DNA of 64,000 nt from Saururus chinensis (GCA_035235625.1 CP141150.1:31450756-31514755); one strand, 5' to 3'. Numbered from the stretch's first letter, positions 24,751 to 37,055 are shown. The notes: generated from the letters alone by a model not told the origin. A program made the numbers and translations.

Positions 24751-25327
24751 GAGATTTCCCTTCCAATCAATTTATTTTTCATAGCTTCTAGAGCGGTGGA
24801 AAAGCCACGGTTAAAAGCAGCTACAACATTCAAGGCTGGAGAAGATAATTAAACTTGCAATTTTAAATAGCAGGTTGTTGGGCAGTTACTTATAACTTTC
24901 AGGGGCATCGGCTGCAGATAATCTTTGCCCTTACTATCAACTTCATTCCTGACTAGCTAAGGTCTTCCATGCAAACATGACCTGCCTGTGCATGAACCAA
25001 ACATTTAAAAGCGACATTGTACAACCCGCACTAACACGGAAACTGACATCTAAAACAGTCAGGATACCACCGTCACCACCGAAATGGAGCCTACGTTGGC
25101 TTGATAAAGTCAGGGTCAATTTCAGGAGTCTTCCAAGAAACACATGTTGACTAAGACCCCATAAATGGGTGTAGATAAGATCTAGAGGCAAAAAAAGGAA
25201 ACTCGAGAGCGACCCAGTAAATTTGGGGTTCCTTCATTTACTCTTGTTGATCCTCATTTTCTTGCCTGCCTTTCTAATTCCCCCATCAATATCCCTAATA
25301 ATTCACCTTTATTGATAATTGAGGATT
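24751..25327. other. Interval between two DNA transposons, no recognised gene
   Basis: Unique-looking DNA. A short minus-strand frame at 25191-24943 is not recognisable. Nothing else supported. Confidence 0.35.
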
Positions 25328-27457
25328 GAGCCATTTTTTAAAATAGATTTGGAATTGGCTGAAATGCTATTAATATAGGAAATTTCACCTAAATGCTAGA
25401 AATTACCTTATATACATGGGAACTAATAAACATGTAGATGCACGTTATCGAAACGCCCTTTACCCTTAATTACTTCATCTCCACCAACCTCCTGAACCAA
25501 AACTAACTTTGCTTATTTGCACCTCCTAGCCACCTTTGTCAGTCTCTCCTCCATTGCTGTGACCACCTCCTCCTTCACCTTATTCTCCTCTTAATTCCCT
25601 TCCTCCCCCTCTTCACCCCCCACTTCTCCTACCTCCTCTCTCTCCGCCCCTTCCTCATCTATCACTTCCTTTTTCTTCTTTTTTGTCTCCTCCTTCGTCG
25701 CCACTTCTCCCTCCTCTTCTACTATCACTGCCTCCACCCTCTTCTTCTTCTTCTTCTTCTTCTTCTTCTTCTTCTTCTCCTCCTCCTATTTTTCCTAATC
25801 CTCCTTCCTAAAATCTAGTGGGATTAGTCATGAATCAGTCGTTGAGTCATTTAAAATTTTTATGTTTTCCTTTAGAACATCTAATTTCTAAAAAAGAATC
25901 CATAAATATGTTCAACTACTTAAAATTAATAATGAGTTTCATGTTTACTCGATCAAAATTTTTTCCAACACCATAGACTTTCATTTCTAACAGATCATGA
26001 TACCACAAACTTGATAATCGACAAACAACAAACAAAGCTAACCTTCCCTAGTTGCACCTCCTAGCCGTCATTGCCAGCCCCTCCTCCATTACTGCAACCA
26101 CCTCCTCCTTCACCTTATTCTCCTCCTAATTCCCTTCCTCCCCCTCTTCACCCCCTCTTCTCCTACCACCTTCTTCTCCGCCTCTTCCTCATCTATCACT
26201 GCCTCCTTCTTCTTCTTTGTCTCCTCCCTCTGTTGCCACTTCTGCCTCCTCTGCTGTTATCACTGCCTCCACCCTCTTCTTCTTCTCCTCCTCCTACTTA
26301 TCCTGGCCCTCCTTCCTAGAATCTAGTCATTGAGTCATTTAAAATTTTTATGTTTTCCTTTACAACATCTAATCTCTAAAAAAGAATCCATAAATATGTT
26401 CAACTACTTAAAATTAACAATGAGTTATGTTTACTCGATTCCAATTTTTTTCCAACACCGTAGACTTTCATTTCTAATAGATCATGATAACACATACTTG
26501 ATAATTGATAGTCGGCAACCAACAACCAAAATAAAATAAGATAAACTTTGGGAACAATTGTTTGTCAATATTGGCTATTGATTTTCTGCTATCGATTATC
26601 TACTGTCAACTATTAGATATATGTTCTTTTCTAACATCTTGCTTCACCAATGCTAGAGATGAAGAAGGTTGTCAAAGCTAGAGAAGGAGGCTATCAAATA
26701 AGAACACACAATTGATAGTGACAGCAGACAACCAACAATCGATATCGATAGTCGACCATTCCTAAAGTTAAATTTGCTTTATTTTTCCTATTTTGGTTAT
26801 CAATTGTTGACTGTTAGGTACATGTTATATTGAACTATTAGCATCAAAAGTATATGGTACTAGAGAAAGCTCAGAATTAAGTAAAAATGAAAATCATTAT
26901 GAATATTAAGTATTTCTACATATTTGTAGGTTCATTTTTAGAAATTGGAGGTTGTAAAGAAAAATAAAATAAAATTTTAAAAGGCTCAATGGCCGATTTA
27001 AGGCCAATTCCTCTAGATTATACAGAGGAGGACTAGGAGGAGGAGAAGAAGAAGAAGGAGGAGGAGGTAACAGTCATAGTGAAATAAAAAGAAGAGGCAG
27101 TGGTGGAGGAGGAAGAGGGAAGGAGGCAAAGGCAGAGGCAGAGAAGGAGCACATATAATAGAAGGAGTCATGAGTGATAGAGAAGGGACTGACAGCAACA
27201 GTGAAGGAGGAGGAGCTAGCGACAATGGCAAAGGAGGAGGTGGTGGCAAGTTGGGGTAGGGAGGCAAAGCTAGGCATGGCTAATTTAGTGTTAAATGAAT
27301 TGGTAGAGATGAAATAAAAGGGGTAGGGACACTTAGGTAACATCCTACTACATGTGTTTATGTTCCCATGTGTGTAAGGCCATTTCTAGTATTTAGGTGG
27401 AATTGCAAACATTTCTAGGATTTCAGCCAATTCCAAAGCTATTTTTGAAAATTGCTC
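25328..27457. mobile_element. MULE-like element with long inverted repeats, 2130 bp
   Basis: The ends read GAGCCATTTTTTAAAATAG and, in reverse, GAGCAATTTTCAAAAATAG. Inverted similarity continues for several hundred bases (TTTGGAATTGGCTGAAAT, then TAGAAAT and CATGGGAAC, then the CCTCCTCC-rich blocks). Flanking 9-mers TTGAGGATT and TTGCAAATT match at 6 of 9, a weak Mutator-type target duplication. The left arm contains a tandem duplication. Pro/Leu-rich frames are artefacts. No transposase. Confidence 0.7.
25500..26535. repeat. Direct duplication (~500 bp) within the MULE-like left arm
   Basis: 25500-26040 and 26050-26535 repeat the order: CACCTCCTAGCC, a CCTCCTTCACC block, TTCTTCTTC or CTCCTCC runs, then GTTTTCCTTTA, AGAATCCATAAATATGTTCA and a CAAC-rich end. 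A (TTC)n run at 25738-25782 is expanded in the first unit. Confidence 0.75.
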
Positions 27458-27905
27458 TTGCAAATTCACCATTATTTGATATGACCCTAAAGAGTGTCCT
27501 TATTTTGTCTAGCTAAAGTCTATTATGTGTTGTTAGATTTTAATTGAATGACAATTAGAAAGGGCTCCAAACCATAGTTTAAAAACACCTTATTGATGAC
27601 AAAAATTGGCAAGTCAACTCAGCTCCATTGCAATTGAGTCAAGCACCTTCATTGACTCAACTTAGCATGACTCGGCCCTTGAATCTATTAACTTTTGAAG
27701 TCACCTCGTATAGTATTTTATCTCCAAAATTTTTTCAACTCCTTCTAGTATGGTTTGTTTTATCAAATCTTACCTTCTTTATGTATCACTACCACAATAG
27801 AGTGGGTCTCATTACATCTTACCTTAATTTTGTGATTATTCTTCAATTCATGGCATTACACTTTTTATATAAATTAGTTATTAATCAACATTTTATATTT
27901 AATAC
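26821..27905. repeat. Segment duplicated at 61065-62145
   Basis: From CATGTTATATTGAACTATTA through the right arm of the MULE-like element and about 450 bases of its flank (TTGACTCAACTTAGCATGAC). The flank is shared too, so this is a duplication of the locus, not a second insertion. Confidence 0.85.
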
Positions 27906-27944
27906 TCATTCAATTAACAACTCTCGTAGCTTTCTTGCTCAGGG

Positions 27945-28252
27945 GTACTGCTAGACAAGTCCCTGGTACACTGTGCAAGCCCATACATAGGCTGTACTCC
28001 GTTGATGTGAAACTACTTAGTGGCAAAGAAGAGATTTCTAGGATCTTCTACTGCCTTGTCTACCAGCCTTTCCATAAGATCTTGAAGAACACTATTGAAT
28101 CTGACAAGGTCTGTGACGTTCAAACGAAGTTCCAAAAAATGGACAGGCCGGTGTCTTCAATGGAAGAAAGGAAGTTGTTGTTGGAGTATCTCAACATACA
28201 ATAGTCATGCCATATGACTGCAGCCTTCTTGTTCGAGCACCTCTTCATTGTA
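27945..28252 (-). pseudogene. Fragment of a CRK exon 1 (end of DUF26-1 and start of DUF26-2)
   Basis: Diverged copy of 19051-19357 of the CRK gene in the same orientation, covering the residues around [17 protein letters not shown]. No signal peptide, kinase or intron is attached, and the frame is broken further on. It keeps the base that is missing in the full gene: here the frame reads through [16 protein letters not shown]. It abuts the end of a segment duplicated at 61065-62145. Confidence 0.85.
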
Positions 28253-29309
28253 GGGAATAAAATAGCCCACACCAGGCTAATCCTAAGCAGTAAAAGAGAG
28301 AATCGTAAGAATGCCTGTTCGGGGATTTTGGTAGTTCTCTAAGCACAAGACAAGAGAAAGGATCAGATGATCTTCTCTTGCAAGAGATAGAGAAAAACCT
28401 TTTTTTTTAATGTGGGATGACCTTCTCTTGGTTAATCAAGACTACTCTTTACACTTTGAAGCGAGTAGTAGTGATTAACCAATTCTTGAAACCCTTCGAT
28501 TAATTGGCAAAATGGAAGAAGCAACTGGAATTTTATTAAAATAAGAAAAAGAGAGTTGTCAGGAGAAGTGACTACAATTTTCAAGTTTAGAAAAGAGAAA
28601 ATAAGAAACAAAGAAACTTCTTCTGGAAGAATGAGAGCTCCCTTGTACGAATTCCTCTTCCTTCTTGAATGCTTCTGCTTGCCTTCCGACTCCTTGAACT
28701 TCTTCGATTTTCAAAAGGTTAAGGCTTTTTGGGAATTTTGTGTGTCTTTTGGTGTGTGATGGACTTCTGGATTTCTCTTTGGAGGTTCCGTAGACTTGAA
28801 AGCCAAAAGCCCCTTCTTATGGAATTGAAGGGGTATTTATAAGATGAGGGTTGTATGGTTAAGCAAAGTAGTGGGGTGAGTTGGAAAGGTAGTTCGTAGG
28901 AAGTGGAGAGTGAATTAGTGGGAGATGGAAAATGGGTTAGTGGGAGGGTTGGTAGGAACCGACTTGATTAGTGGAGGAAGTGGGAAGTGTGAAGTGTGGG
29001 TTAATGGGAAGTGTGAGAGAAGTTCGGGTATTATACCTTTGACTTAGTCCCCTCCACTTAATCACTCTCTTTACACATCATTATTTATTTCATCATTTTT
29101 TTTTAACAAAACTTATTGTGGGGTCCACGAATGTCACTTAACCTTTTGATTTTATAACTATTTCGGTGTAAGACTTATGGGGTCCCACATAGCCCTTTGC
29201 AATTTGAATTTTTTTTTTTGATGTGGCCATGTGAGGCTTATAAAACCTTTCTTAGCCGTTTAATTTTGAGTGTGAAGAGGCCCTATGAGGTCCTCTCATA
29301 ATATTTTTT
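28253..29309. other. AT-rich interval with no recognised gene
   Basis: Contains A/G-rich and T-rich stretches, a TATTTATAAG motif near 28836 that could be a TATA box, and TGTGGGA-type repeats at 28900-29040. LTR or gene-flank character is possible, but I found no matching second copy. Confidence 0.4.
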
Positions 29310-29824
29310 TTATTGGAAGCTTTAATTCATTCCTACGTGTATAGGATTAGATTTTGCCTCCTCGCTTTTTTTTTGTTAAAAACTTTAGTCCATTCCTACA
29401 TGTGTAGGATTAGATTTTGCCTCCTAAATTTTTTTTCTTTGGACTTTGTCCACTTCAAAGACTTTGTCCATTTAAAAATTTGGTCTCACTCAGAGCTAGT
29501 CAAGCTCCGAAATCTTGGCCATTAGATTTTGATGATGATTTTTCTTTTTGGACTTTATCCGATTTTGACACTTTGTCTATTTTGAAAATTATCATCCAAA
29601 GCTAGTTAAGCTCCGAACTCTTACTTTTGAATTTTAATTTAATTTGTTTTTTACACATTACTACGTGTGTAACATTAGAATATGTTTCATATTTTGTTTT
29701 CTTTGGACTTTATCGAATTTGGAGACTTGGTCCATTTTGAAAATTTAGACTTATCCAGAGCTAGTCAAGCTCTGAGATCTTTGCAATTGAATTTTGATTT
29801 GATCTTTTTTTTTTATGTCAACAG
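29310..29824. repeat. Degenerate tandem repeats (T-rich) before the unidentified frame
   Basis: Two units contain CATTCCTAC-TGTGTAGGATT and AGATTTTGCCTCCT (29328, 29392). Three longer units of about 110-150 bases contain TTGGACTTT(G/A)TC, a GTCCATTT core, GAGCTAGT(C/T)AAGCTC and TGAATTTTGATTT (from 29439, 29548 and 29702). Open frames through them are artefacts. Confidence 0.7.
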
Positions 29825-30191
29825 ACAGCCCCTTCGAGGGGTGACAGTGGAATTACATTATAAATGGAGCTGTCACCCATTGGAAAAAATTGTCAGAACT
29901 ATGCCTGGTTTTCCATTAACTACTTCTTCTGGTTTGCCTGCAATTCAAATTGCTTTGTATGGAACTCGTTTAAATTTTGATGGGAATTCCGAAGTTATAA
30001 TGGATAGAGCTGTGGAGATAATAACGAGAGCACGTAGAGATGTCACTGAAGTTCGTCCAAGGGACGAGCCCCTTCCAAGTTTTATCCTTGCACAAGGATA
30101 TCTCTTCTGCACCGAAGATTTAGACAATAGGCGTATTGTTTTTTTGGAAGATGTTAAGGAAGAGTTGATTAGAGAAGGAATTTTGCACTAA
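29825..30191 (+). CDS. Unidentified open frame of about 122 codons, possible last exon
   Basis: I do not recognise this protein. The frame is open from about 29682, but the upstream part repeats the T-rich DNA before it, so coding-like sequence probably begins at about 29825, after a T-rich tract ending in CAACAG (a good 3' splice site). Residues include MPGFPLTTSSGLPAIQIALY, LNFDGNSEVIMDRAVEI, RPRDEPLPSFILAQGY and VFLEDVKEELIREGIL, then a TAA stop. The composition is balanced and globular, unlike the low-complexity frames elsewhere in the window. Possibilities are the last exon of a host gene, a captured gene piece or part of a mobile element. No upstream exon was found. Confidence 0.45.
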
Positions 30192-30959
30192 TAGATTTCC
30201 TCCTCATCGTTTCATTCAATTTTTTTTTGTAATCTTCCTATATGAGAGGAATTTTTTTTTAAGGAAATGTTTTTTGCAAGAGAGTTTTTGTCTCTCTCCT
30301 TCTTTGTTTTTTTTTTGTTATTGCAAAATTCACACATGCCTTGGCCTCTTCCAATCCTTCACTTATTCTCTTTTTTTTTTACATAAGAGTGGATCTTTAT
30401 GCTAGAATTGGATGCTCAACCCACCAACATGTTCAAATTTACAAATTTAAAAGCCTCACCAAGCTTCTAGGTATTTTAACTAGCAATGATTTTCTGAACT
30501 AATGTAATTGCTTAGGCTAGCCGGTGTTGCAAAAATCAACAAATTACGGATGTTACATAATAACTTAGTTTCAACGGTCTAACAAAGATTCATCTGAATC
30601 TTATCAAATCCTATTTCGAAAAAGTTAGAAAGAAGTAATAACTTATTACCTCTGCATTGATTTTGATTTTTTTTTATTAACTTGTAAAGATATCTAATGC
30701 TCTATCATTTTCTTTACTATTGGATCAAAAATAAAAATAATTGATTGGAGCTATCACTGTTTCTGTCCAACGTTTATTTTTTCATATATATAATCCTAGG
30801 CTCACTTGTGTTTGTCACCGGTACCTCTATGTCAAAACTTTGTTGAACAGGGATAAGATAAAATCTTAACTGAGTTACCGGTATCTCACATTCAGAATAA
30901 ATATTTGTTGTTGAGCCAAGCTAAAAAAATTCTATCCCAACAATTCGTCGTATCCTATT
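30192..30959. other. T-rich interval downstream of the unidentified frame
   Basis: Several T-runs (30216-30380) could be a 3' untranslated region or a decayed element. No gene, inverted repeat or known family is seen up to the CACTA-like fragment at 30960. Confidence 0.4.
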
Positions 30960-31390
30960 TGATAACAATTCTATCGCCAATAATTTTATTTAATAAATAA
31001 TTATATTATAAATAAATATTAAAAAAATTAAATTAAACTTCTTAAATATAATATATTTTATTTAATATTTGTATATATAATAAATAAATATTAAATTTTC
31101 AATAAAAGGTAGTGTTAATAATTGATTAAACTTTTACTATTTATATATAATATATTTTATTTCTTAAATTTTTGTATTAATTTTAAAATATAATTTATAT
31201 TAAAAGTGAGAGAGTGCATAGAGAGAGAGGAGGGAGACAAGAGAGAAGATAGAGAAAGAGGAGAGAGGGGGTGAGGAGAGAGACAAGAGAGAGGGAGGAG
31301 AGAGAGAGGAGTGAGAAACAAGAGAGAAAGGAAAGAGATTGAGGTGAGAATGTAGAGAGAGTGATAAGAGAGGAGGGAGAGAAGTATAAG
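30960..31390. mobile_element. Inverted fragment of the second CACTA-like element
   Basis: Reverse complement of about 21740-21985: the AT-rich block (TAAATATTAAAAAAATTAAA, TAATATATTTTATTTAATAT) followed by GAGAGAGTGCATAGAGAGAG and a GA tract. No terminal CACTA is present, so it is truncated on both sides. Confidence 0.75.
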
Positions 31391-33470
31391 ATCCCTAAAT
31401 TCTAAACCAATTTGTTTAACTTATTTAATTGTCATATATTGTGCGATTTAATGTTAAATTTGGTCGGTTTTGACTATTTTTGAATTTAAGGTGATTAACT
31501 AAGGGTTTAATCAAAATCTTCTTCACTTTGATGATTTTTATGTTAAGATAAGTCAATTTAAATTTTTTAGAATTTTTGACTATTTTCACGAAAAGTTAGG
31601 GGGCAGGACCTGCTATGGGCCCCACATTCATAAATTGGGATGATGGGTCCCATGAGACCCTAAGAACATCTTATGTCAGTAAATAAAGGTTTCAAAATTT
31701 TTAGACTTCATTTTGGGCTTAAAATAAACAAAATTTCCATTTTTAGTGTTAAATTCTATTTATACCCCAAACTGTTGTTAGGTCTACCCCAATGCTTACT
31801 ATAAATAAAAAGACACACTCTCATTCCCGATTGGGAAGGGCTGGGGTCTGGAGGTTAGAGGCCCTAATCCCCATTTCCAAAGAAGGAAAGGTCGATTAAG
31901 GTAAAGATTTGTATAATTTTCCATTAATTACCTTGGGTTTCTCCTAAACTTTCTAAATCCATCTTTAACCATGGATTAACCTTGATTTTTACCGCTAAAA
32001 CTTCTTATTTATGCAAGTATTAACAAAACCCTTGGTGGGTAGGAATTTAAAGAGGTTGGAGCGTCGATTTCGGGTCAAGAAACTCACTGAAGGTAAGAGA
32101 TTTCTTTCAAAATAGGTATGTGATTTTGGATTTGAAGTTTGGTGAAGTTTTATGTGGGTTTGCATGGACTTGAGCTTTAATGGTAATTAAGGAAAGCTTA
32201 ATCTTTCATGCGATTTCTTCGTGTTTTTGTTGATAAATGACTAGATTATTGCATGGTGAGTTTTTTTTCAAAGGCAATCGATTATGTGTTCCTACTTGTA
32301 GCCTGCACTTGAAGATCATTAAGGAGTTGTATGATGATTGTTGTATGTGAAGAGATAAAACTTTTTCAACTTATTTTTGGCCATCTATGCACAGGGAAGT
32401 GTAGAGATTTGTTGGGAGGTGTTATACTTGCCATGTTAATAAAAAGACATCTCCAAATTATACATGTATTTGCCTACCCCGTCTCAACCATGATCCAATA
32501 TTAATATGAATTTTATTCTTGGACTACATTGCACTCAAAGAGGAATGTATGTCATCTACGTGGTTGTTGACAAATACTTGAAAATAAGACATTTCATTGC
32601 CTGCAAAAAGACCAATGATGCATCTAATGTTGCTTTATAATTCTTTCAGGAGGCATGTCATTTACATAGTTTACCATTGTCTATTATTTCTAACATATGT
32701 ACTTATTTCTGTGTCATTTTGGCATTTTCTATGGAAACTAGTAAATATTTCTTTGAATTTTAGTAGTGTTTATCATCCCCAAATAGATGGGCATATGGAG
32801 GTAGTTAATCGATCCCAAGGAAACTTATTAAGAAGTTTGGTTGGTGCTAATCTCAAATATTGGGATCAACACTTATATAAGGATGAATTTGCTTAATACA
32901 AGAGTGTAAATCGAAGTACAGACTTTAGTGCTTTTACTATTGTTTATGATTTTAATCTTCGCTCTCCATTAGATCTTAGCTCCTATTCAAGATATATATA
33001 GGTTGAATGGCCGGGCTGAAGACTTTATATCACACTTGCATGATATTTATTTTGGTACTCTTATGAAATTGCAGGTGTCTAATAATAAGTATAAAGCAGC
33101 TAGAGATTTAAAAAGGAGACATGTGGACTTTAATGTTAGTGATTTTGTATGGGCAATTTTGACAAAAGATAGATTTCTTGTTGGATAGTATAATAAATTA
33201 TTAACAAGGAAGATTAAGCCTTTCGAGACTGTTCAAAAGATTAATTCTAATGCCCATCGACTCAAGCTTTTGAGCCATATACACACTTCTGATATTCAAT
33301 GTTAAAAATCTAAGTCCTTATCTTGGCAATTCATTAGATTATGATCATGTGAATTTGATGGTGAATTCTTTTGAGCGAGTGGAGGATGATCTAGACCAAT
33401 TGACAGTTACATATATTAAGCATTGGGATCACATAAAGAAAAATTATAGTTTTCTATGTGGCGATTGCTC
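31384..33470 (+). mobile_element. Ty3/gypsy LTR retrotransposon fossil (LTR piece plus integrase)
   Basis: 31384-32260 matches, inverted, 41460-42442, the start of the long LTR at 38935-42442 (here TATAAGATCCCTAAATTC). From about 32440 to 33400 the plus strand carries gypsy integrase C-terminal half and tail sequence: YHPQIDGHMEVVNRS, NLLRSLVGANLKYWDQ, then NKYKAARDLKRRHVDFNVSD. No gag, protease or RT. The parts are closer together than in a whole element, so it is rearranged, broken in several places and old. Confidence 0.8.
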
Positions 33471-33984
33471 GACATTTATAGAGATCGAGTGGCAGTTGGG
33501 ATAACTTAGTGTAAAACAAAGCCGAGAGTTGGCGATCAATCGGTATATTGATCGATCACTGCTACAATGATACAGTTATGAAATTCTATTTGGATAAGGA
33601 TTTTGATTCAAATTAGGTTTCTTTGAAGTATTTTGCTTTCTTTAGAGTCTTTATTCCATATTCCTTTAATTATTAAAGGATTTTCTCATTAATTTTCCTT
33701 AATTTTGATTGGCTAGTCATATGGTAGTTAGAGATTAGATTCTTTTGTTTACAATTATGTCATTAGGAGTTGTATAAAAGAATGACTCTTGTATGGAGGC
33801 CATAATTTTGTGTTTTTTTTTATGATTTTGAAGAAGAAAAAGAGGTTACTCATTTCTCCTTTATTTTCTCTCTATTTTATGTGAATTTACCATTGAAATT
33901 CACAAGAGGAAGGTTGTGAGCGCTTGTAGCCAGATTTGTTGAATGACATTCATCCCTTCAATTCAGTCCTACATCACATAACTA
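33471..33984. other. AT-rich interval, possibly LTR-derived
   Basis: Contains GATCAATCGGTATATTGATC (palindromic) and a TATA-like TGTATAAAAGAATG near 33773, then GA-rich DNA. It may be the end of the gypsy fossil; no matching LTR was found to prove it. Confidence 0.35.
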
Positions 33985-34520
33985 GATGAAAAGGGAGACA
34001 CAACCAGAAAAATGTAGTTGGCAATATAGAGACAAAATGACAAAAAAAAAGTAAGGAGAGATCAAAATAAAATCTCATATAGGAGAGAGAGGGAAGGTAA
34101 AAAATGAAACTGGATTTGGTGAAAGTGAGTCACTTTATCTGGCATAAATTAAGAAAGTAAAGATGGTGCCATAATACAAAGGATGATTACCTTGATAGAA
34201 ATAAGGGAGAGCATAGAAGACAAATAGGGAAGGACATGGAGTTGGTTTATGTGTCACTGCAAAACATTTTATTATTCTTTTTTATTTACAATAATTATTG
34301 TAATTTTTTTTGTGTGGCAGTAATAACTTTTTTTTCAAAAAAATTATTGTGTGGGATTTTCCTATTGTTTACCAAAAATAATAATTTTCCTATATGGAAG
34401 AAGTGGAGTTTGTGTTAAACCGGGTCGGGTCAAATCCCAGAATTGGATTTGGCAAAACCCAAGCCAGCCAAACCTTAAAAGGTGTTAGGACGTGGCATTC
34501 CTAATCTTGTGCAAAGGTGT
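33985..34520. repeat. Dispersed repeat, second copy of 16770-17370
   Basis: Shares CCAGAAAAATGTAGTTGGCA and TTGGATTTGGCAAAACCC with the CRK intron 4 copy in the same order. Ends just before the hAT-like MITE at 34531. Confidence 0.65.
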
Positions 34521-34530
34521 GTGTCTTACC

Positions 34531-35324
34531 CATGGAAGGCAGTATCGATATGGATGACAGTATTGATGACTATGGATATGGGTAAACGCCGATGATACAC
34601 TTGGTACGCACCAAAACGAGCATAAACCCTTTTATAGACATAAAAAAAATATTATAAATAATAATATACCATTATAATACTTCTTTTAGAGCATAATAAA
34701 ATTGTAGGATGCCGTATCAACTGATATAGATATTATAAAATTAGTTCATTTGGAACCATACACTATTATGTTCTCTGTCCTATACAAATTATTGTTCATT
34801 CTTTCCCATATTAAGTGATCTAAAATTAGTTTATTTAAAAATAAATAATATGCTTAATATGAGTCTAAGTTATATATTTAAATAAATGTATATTTGTGGA
34901 GCACTATATGTAAAAAAATAATTATGTAAATTGCATGGACACCTGTATTCATCTCATATAACTTTAAAAATATTATTTTTAATATAACAAAAACATAAAC
35001 TTTCAAAGAAGGTTTTGAATTGTGTTTTTTTTTTTAAGAAAATTTTTTTAAAATTTTTTCAATTTTTTTAATTAAATAAAAAAATTAATTTTTTAATAGT
35101 GTATCAATACGTATCGGCCATATCAATACAGTATGGCCAATACAGCCGATAAATATTGTAGATTCATGTGGGGGGCGTATCACCCCCAGTATCGTATTGG
35201 TCACAGCCGATACGAGTACGTCTCGGCCGATACAGGTACGTATTGGCCGATACGCACCAGTATCGGCCGATACAAGTATGTATTGGCCGATATGCACCTG
35301 TATCGATCGATACAGCCTTCCATG
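34531..35324. mobile_element. hAT-like MITE, 794 bp, TATCGGCC-rich
   Basis: The terminal inverted repeats CATGGAAGGC(A/T)GTATCGAT match at 18 of 19. They are flanked by a perfect 8-bp target duplication GTCTTACC (34523-34530 and 35325-35332), as for hAT. The right part is a string of CGATAC/GTATCGGCC palindromes (35100-35310); the middle is AT-rich with a CCCATATTAAGTGATCTAAA block. No coding capacity. Confidence 0.88.
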
Positions 35325-35332
35325 GTCTTACC

Positions 35333-36104
35333 TAAAAAATAACTAAATAATGGAAAATGATATTTCCCCAAATGATTTCATAACATTTACTCCCAACACT
35401 CACGTGGTACATCACATTCTCCCTTAGCGCCATTTCCAACGTGGTACAACAGCTCTGTTCTACCTCAACTTAATTGTAGGTTGATTGTTACAGGCAATAA
35501 GCAGTTCAATAGTAACCTAAATTAACCTAAATCTGCTGGCTAGGATTGCATCAAGAGACAAGCCAAAAGATAACGTATGACAGGGGCATTACATAATAGC
35601 AGTTGTCCAGATCTATGTACAATTGCTATGTGCAATTATAATTATCATCATAATTAAGAAAATCACAGGATCTTAATCAGCCTAGAGGTGAGAATAGGAT
35701 TCTTAACACCCACTAAGTCACTACAAACTTTTTACCACTTCCCCAATTGATCATAATACACAAATACAAGGAGTACGCAGCAGATAAGTATATGCATACT
35801 AATCTAAGTAGCAACCTATAAGCAAGTGTTGCCTAAAGGGGATTGTGTGCTCAGACAGGTATGAATAAGTGCATTTTAAATTGTACTCCGTATGTCTCAG
35901 ATTAATAAAAGGACTAATCAAAAAATATAGTCTAAGATAATAAACAATTTCAAACTCATCAAAGTGAGTAGAAAAAATGACATTCAATACCTTTCTAAGT
36001 GAACAAGATATTATAACTTGTAATGCTATGAAGTGAGATTCACATGGAATTTGTAGTATACAAGCAAAAAAACATCACTTACAGGATGTTCATAAGATAT
36101 ATTA
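35333..36104. other. Interval with no recognised feature
   Basis: Low-copy-looking AT-rich DNA without a credible open frame. A GTACTCCGTATGTCTCAGAT stretch near 35883 resembles a diverged Stowaway end. Confidence 0.35.
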
Positions 36105-36185
36105 GCATCGTGAAAGGTAGTATCCATATAGATGATAGTATCAATAATAATAGATACGGGTATGTACTGATGATATGCTTGGATC
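36105..36185. mobile_element. Truncated copy of the TATCGGCC-rich MITE
   Basis: About 80 bases match 34541-34610 (GGTAGTATCCATATAGATGA, ACTGATGATATGCTTGG) and then switch abruptly to copia sequence at about 36186. Confidence 0.6.
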
Positions 36186-36646
36186 ACTGGCCCAATTGAA
36201 GTTGGAGAAGGCACAAAGGGTGAAGTCACCAGGTCGGAGGAGCCCATGAGTGAAGGTACATTTGAGGTAGCGAAGGATCCTTTTGATAGCCATGTAGTGA
36301 GAAGTGGAGGGTTTGTGCATATGTTGGCATACGTAGTTGACGACATAGGCAAGGTAGGGACGGGTGGAGGTGAGGTATTGTAAGGCGTCAACAATACTTT
36401 TGTAGTGAGAGGGGTCAAGAAAGGGTGGGTCATGGGGATTGAGTGGAGGGAGTTTGTGGATGGTGGGGGTCGGGGATTCTTTGCATTGGGACATGGAGGC
36501 ACGGGCAAGGATATGAATGACATATTGGGGTTGTGAGGGGAAGAGGCCATGGGTGGTGCGGGTGACTTTAATGCCAATAAAGTGGTGGAGGTCGCAAAGA
36601 TCTTTAATGACAAAGGTAGAGCTTAGGAGGGAAACGACTTTGTGGA

Positions 36647-37055
36647 TGTGGGGCGACTTTTATAAGCATGAGAATTAGGGTTCATAATCCCCCTAAAAGT
36701 TGGGCCAATCCCCCTCAATTAGGCCACCTAATTGGGCTACTAACAAATAATTTCGGAATTCTAATTAATTGGGCCCGCAAAACGACTTAAACGGCCCAAA
36801 TACACGTTTAAATTGGGTAAACGGGCCCTATAAGATATGTTCGACTTCGAAGAGTTATATCTCCCTCGTCCGAACTCCGATTCACGCATTCTTCACAGAG
36901 TTTAGAAGCTATTTTTGTCTACTTTCTAATAAAATTTGTTTTGTCTATAAATTCTATTTATTAAAGAACTTATTCTACTAAGAACGTCAAAGGGTCAAAT
37001 ACCCTATTTTCCACGTATTTAATTTTTGAAACCTAGAAAGTTCTGGGATATTACA
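36647..37055 (-). mobile_element. Probable solo LTR (~410 bp) within the copia fossil
   Basis: On the minus strand it begins TGTAATATCCCAGAACTTTC and ends near GTCGCCCCACA, the TG...CA form of plant gypsy LTRs. It separates copia linker and RT sequences. No convincing 5-bp target duplication was found, so the left edge is approximate. Confidence 0.55.

Noticed and set aside
25500-27290. Proline-rich protein gene
   Set aside because: The CCTCCTCC blocks are the inverted arms of the MULE-like element and appear in reverse at the other end.
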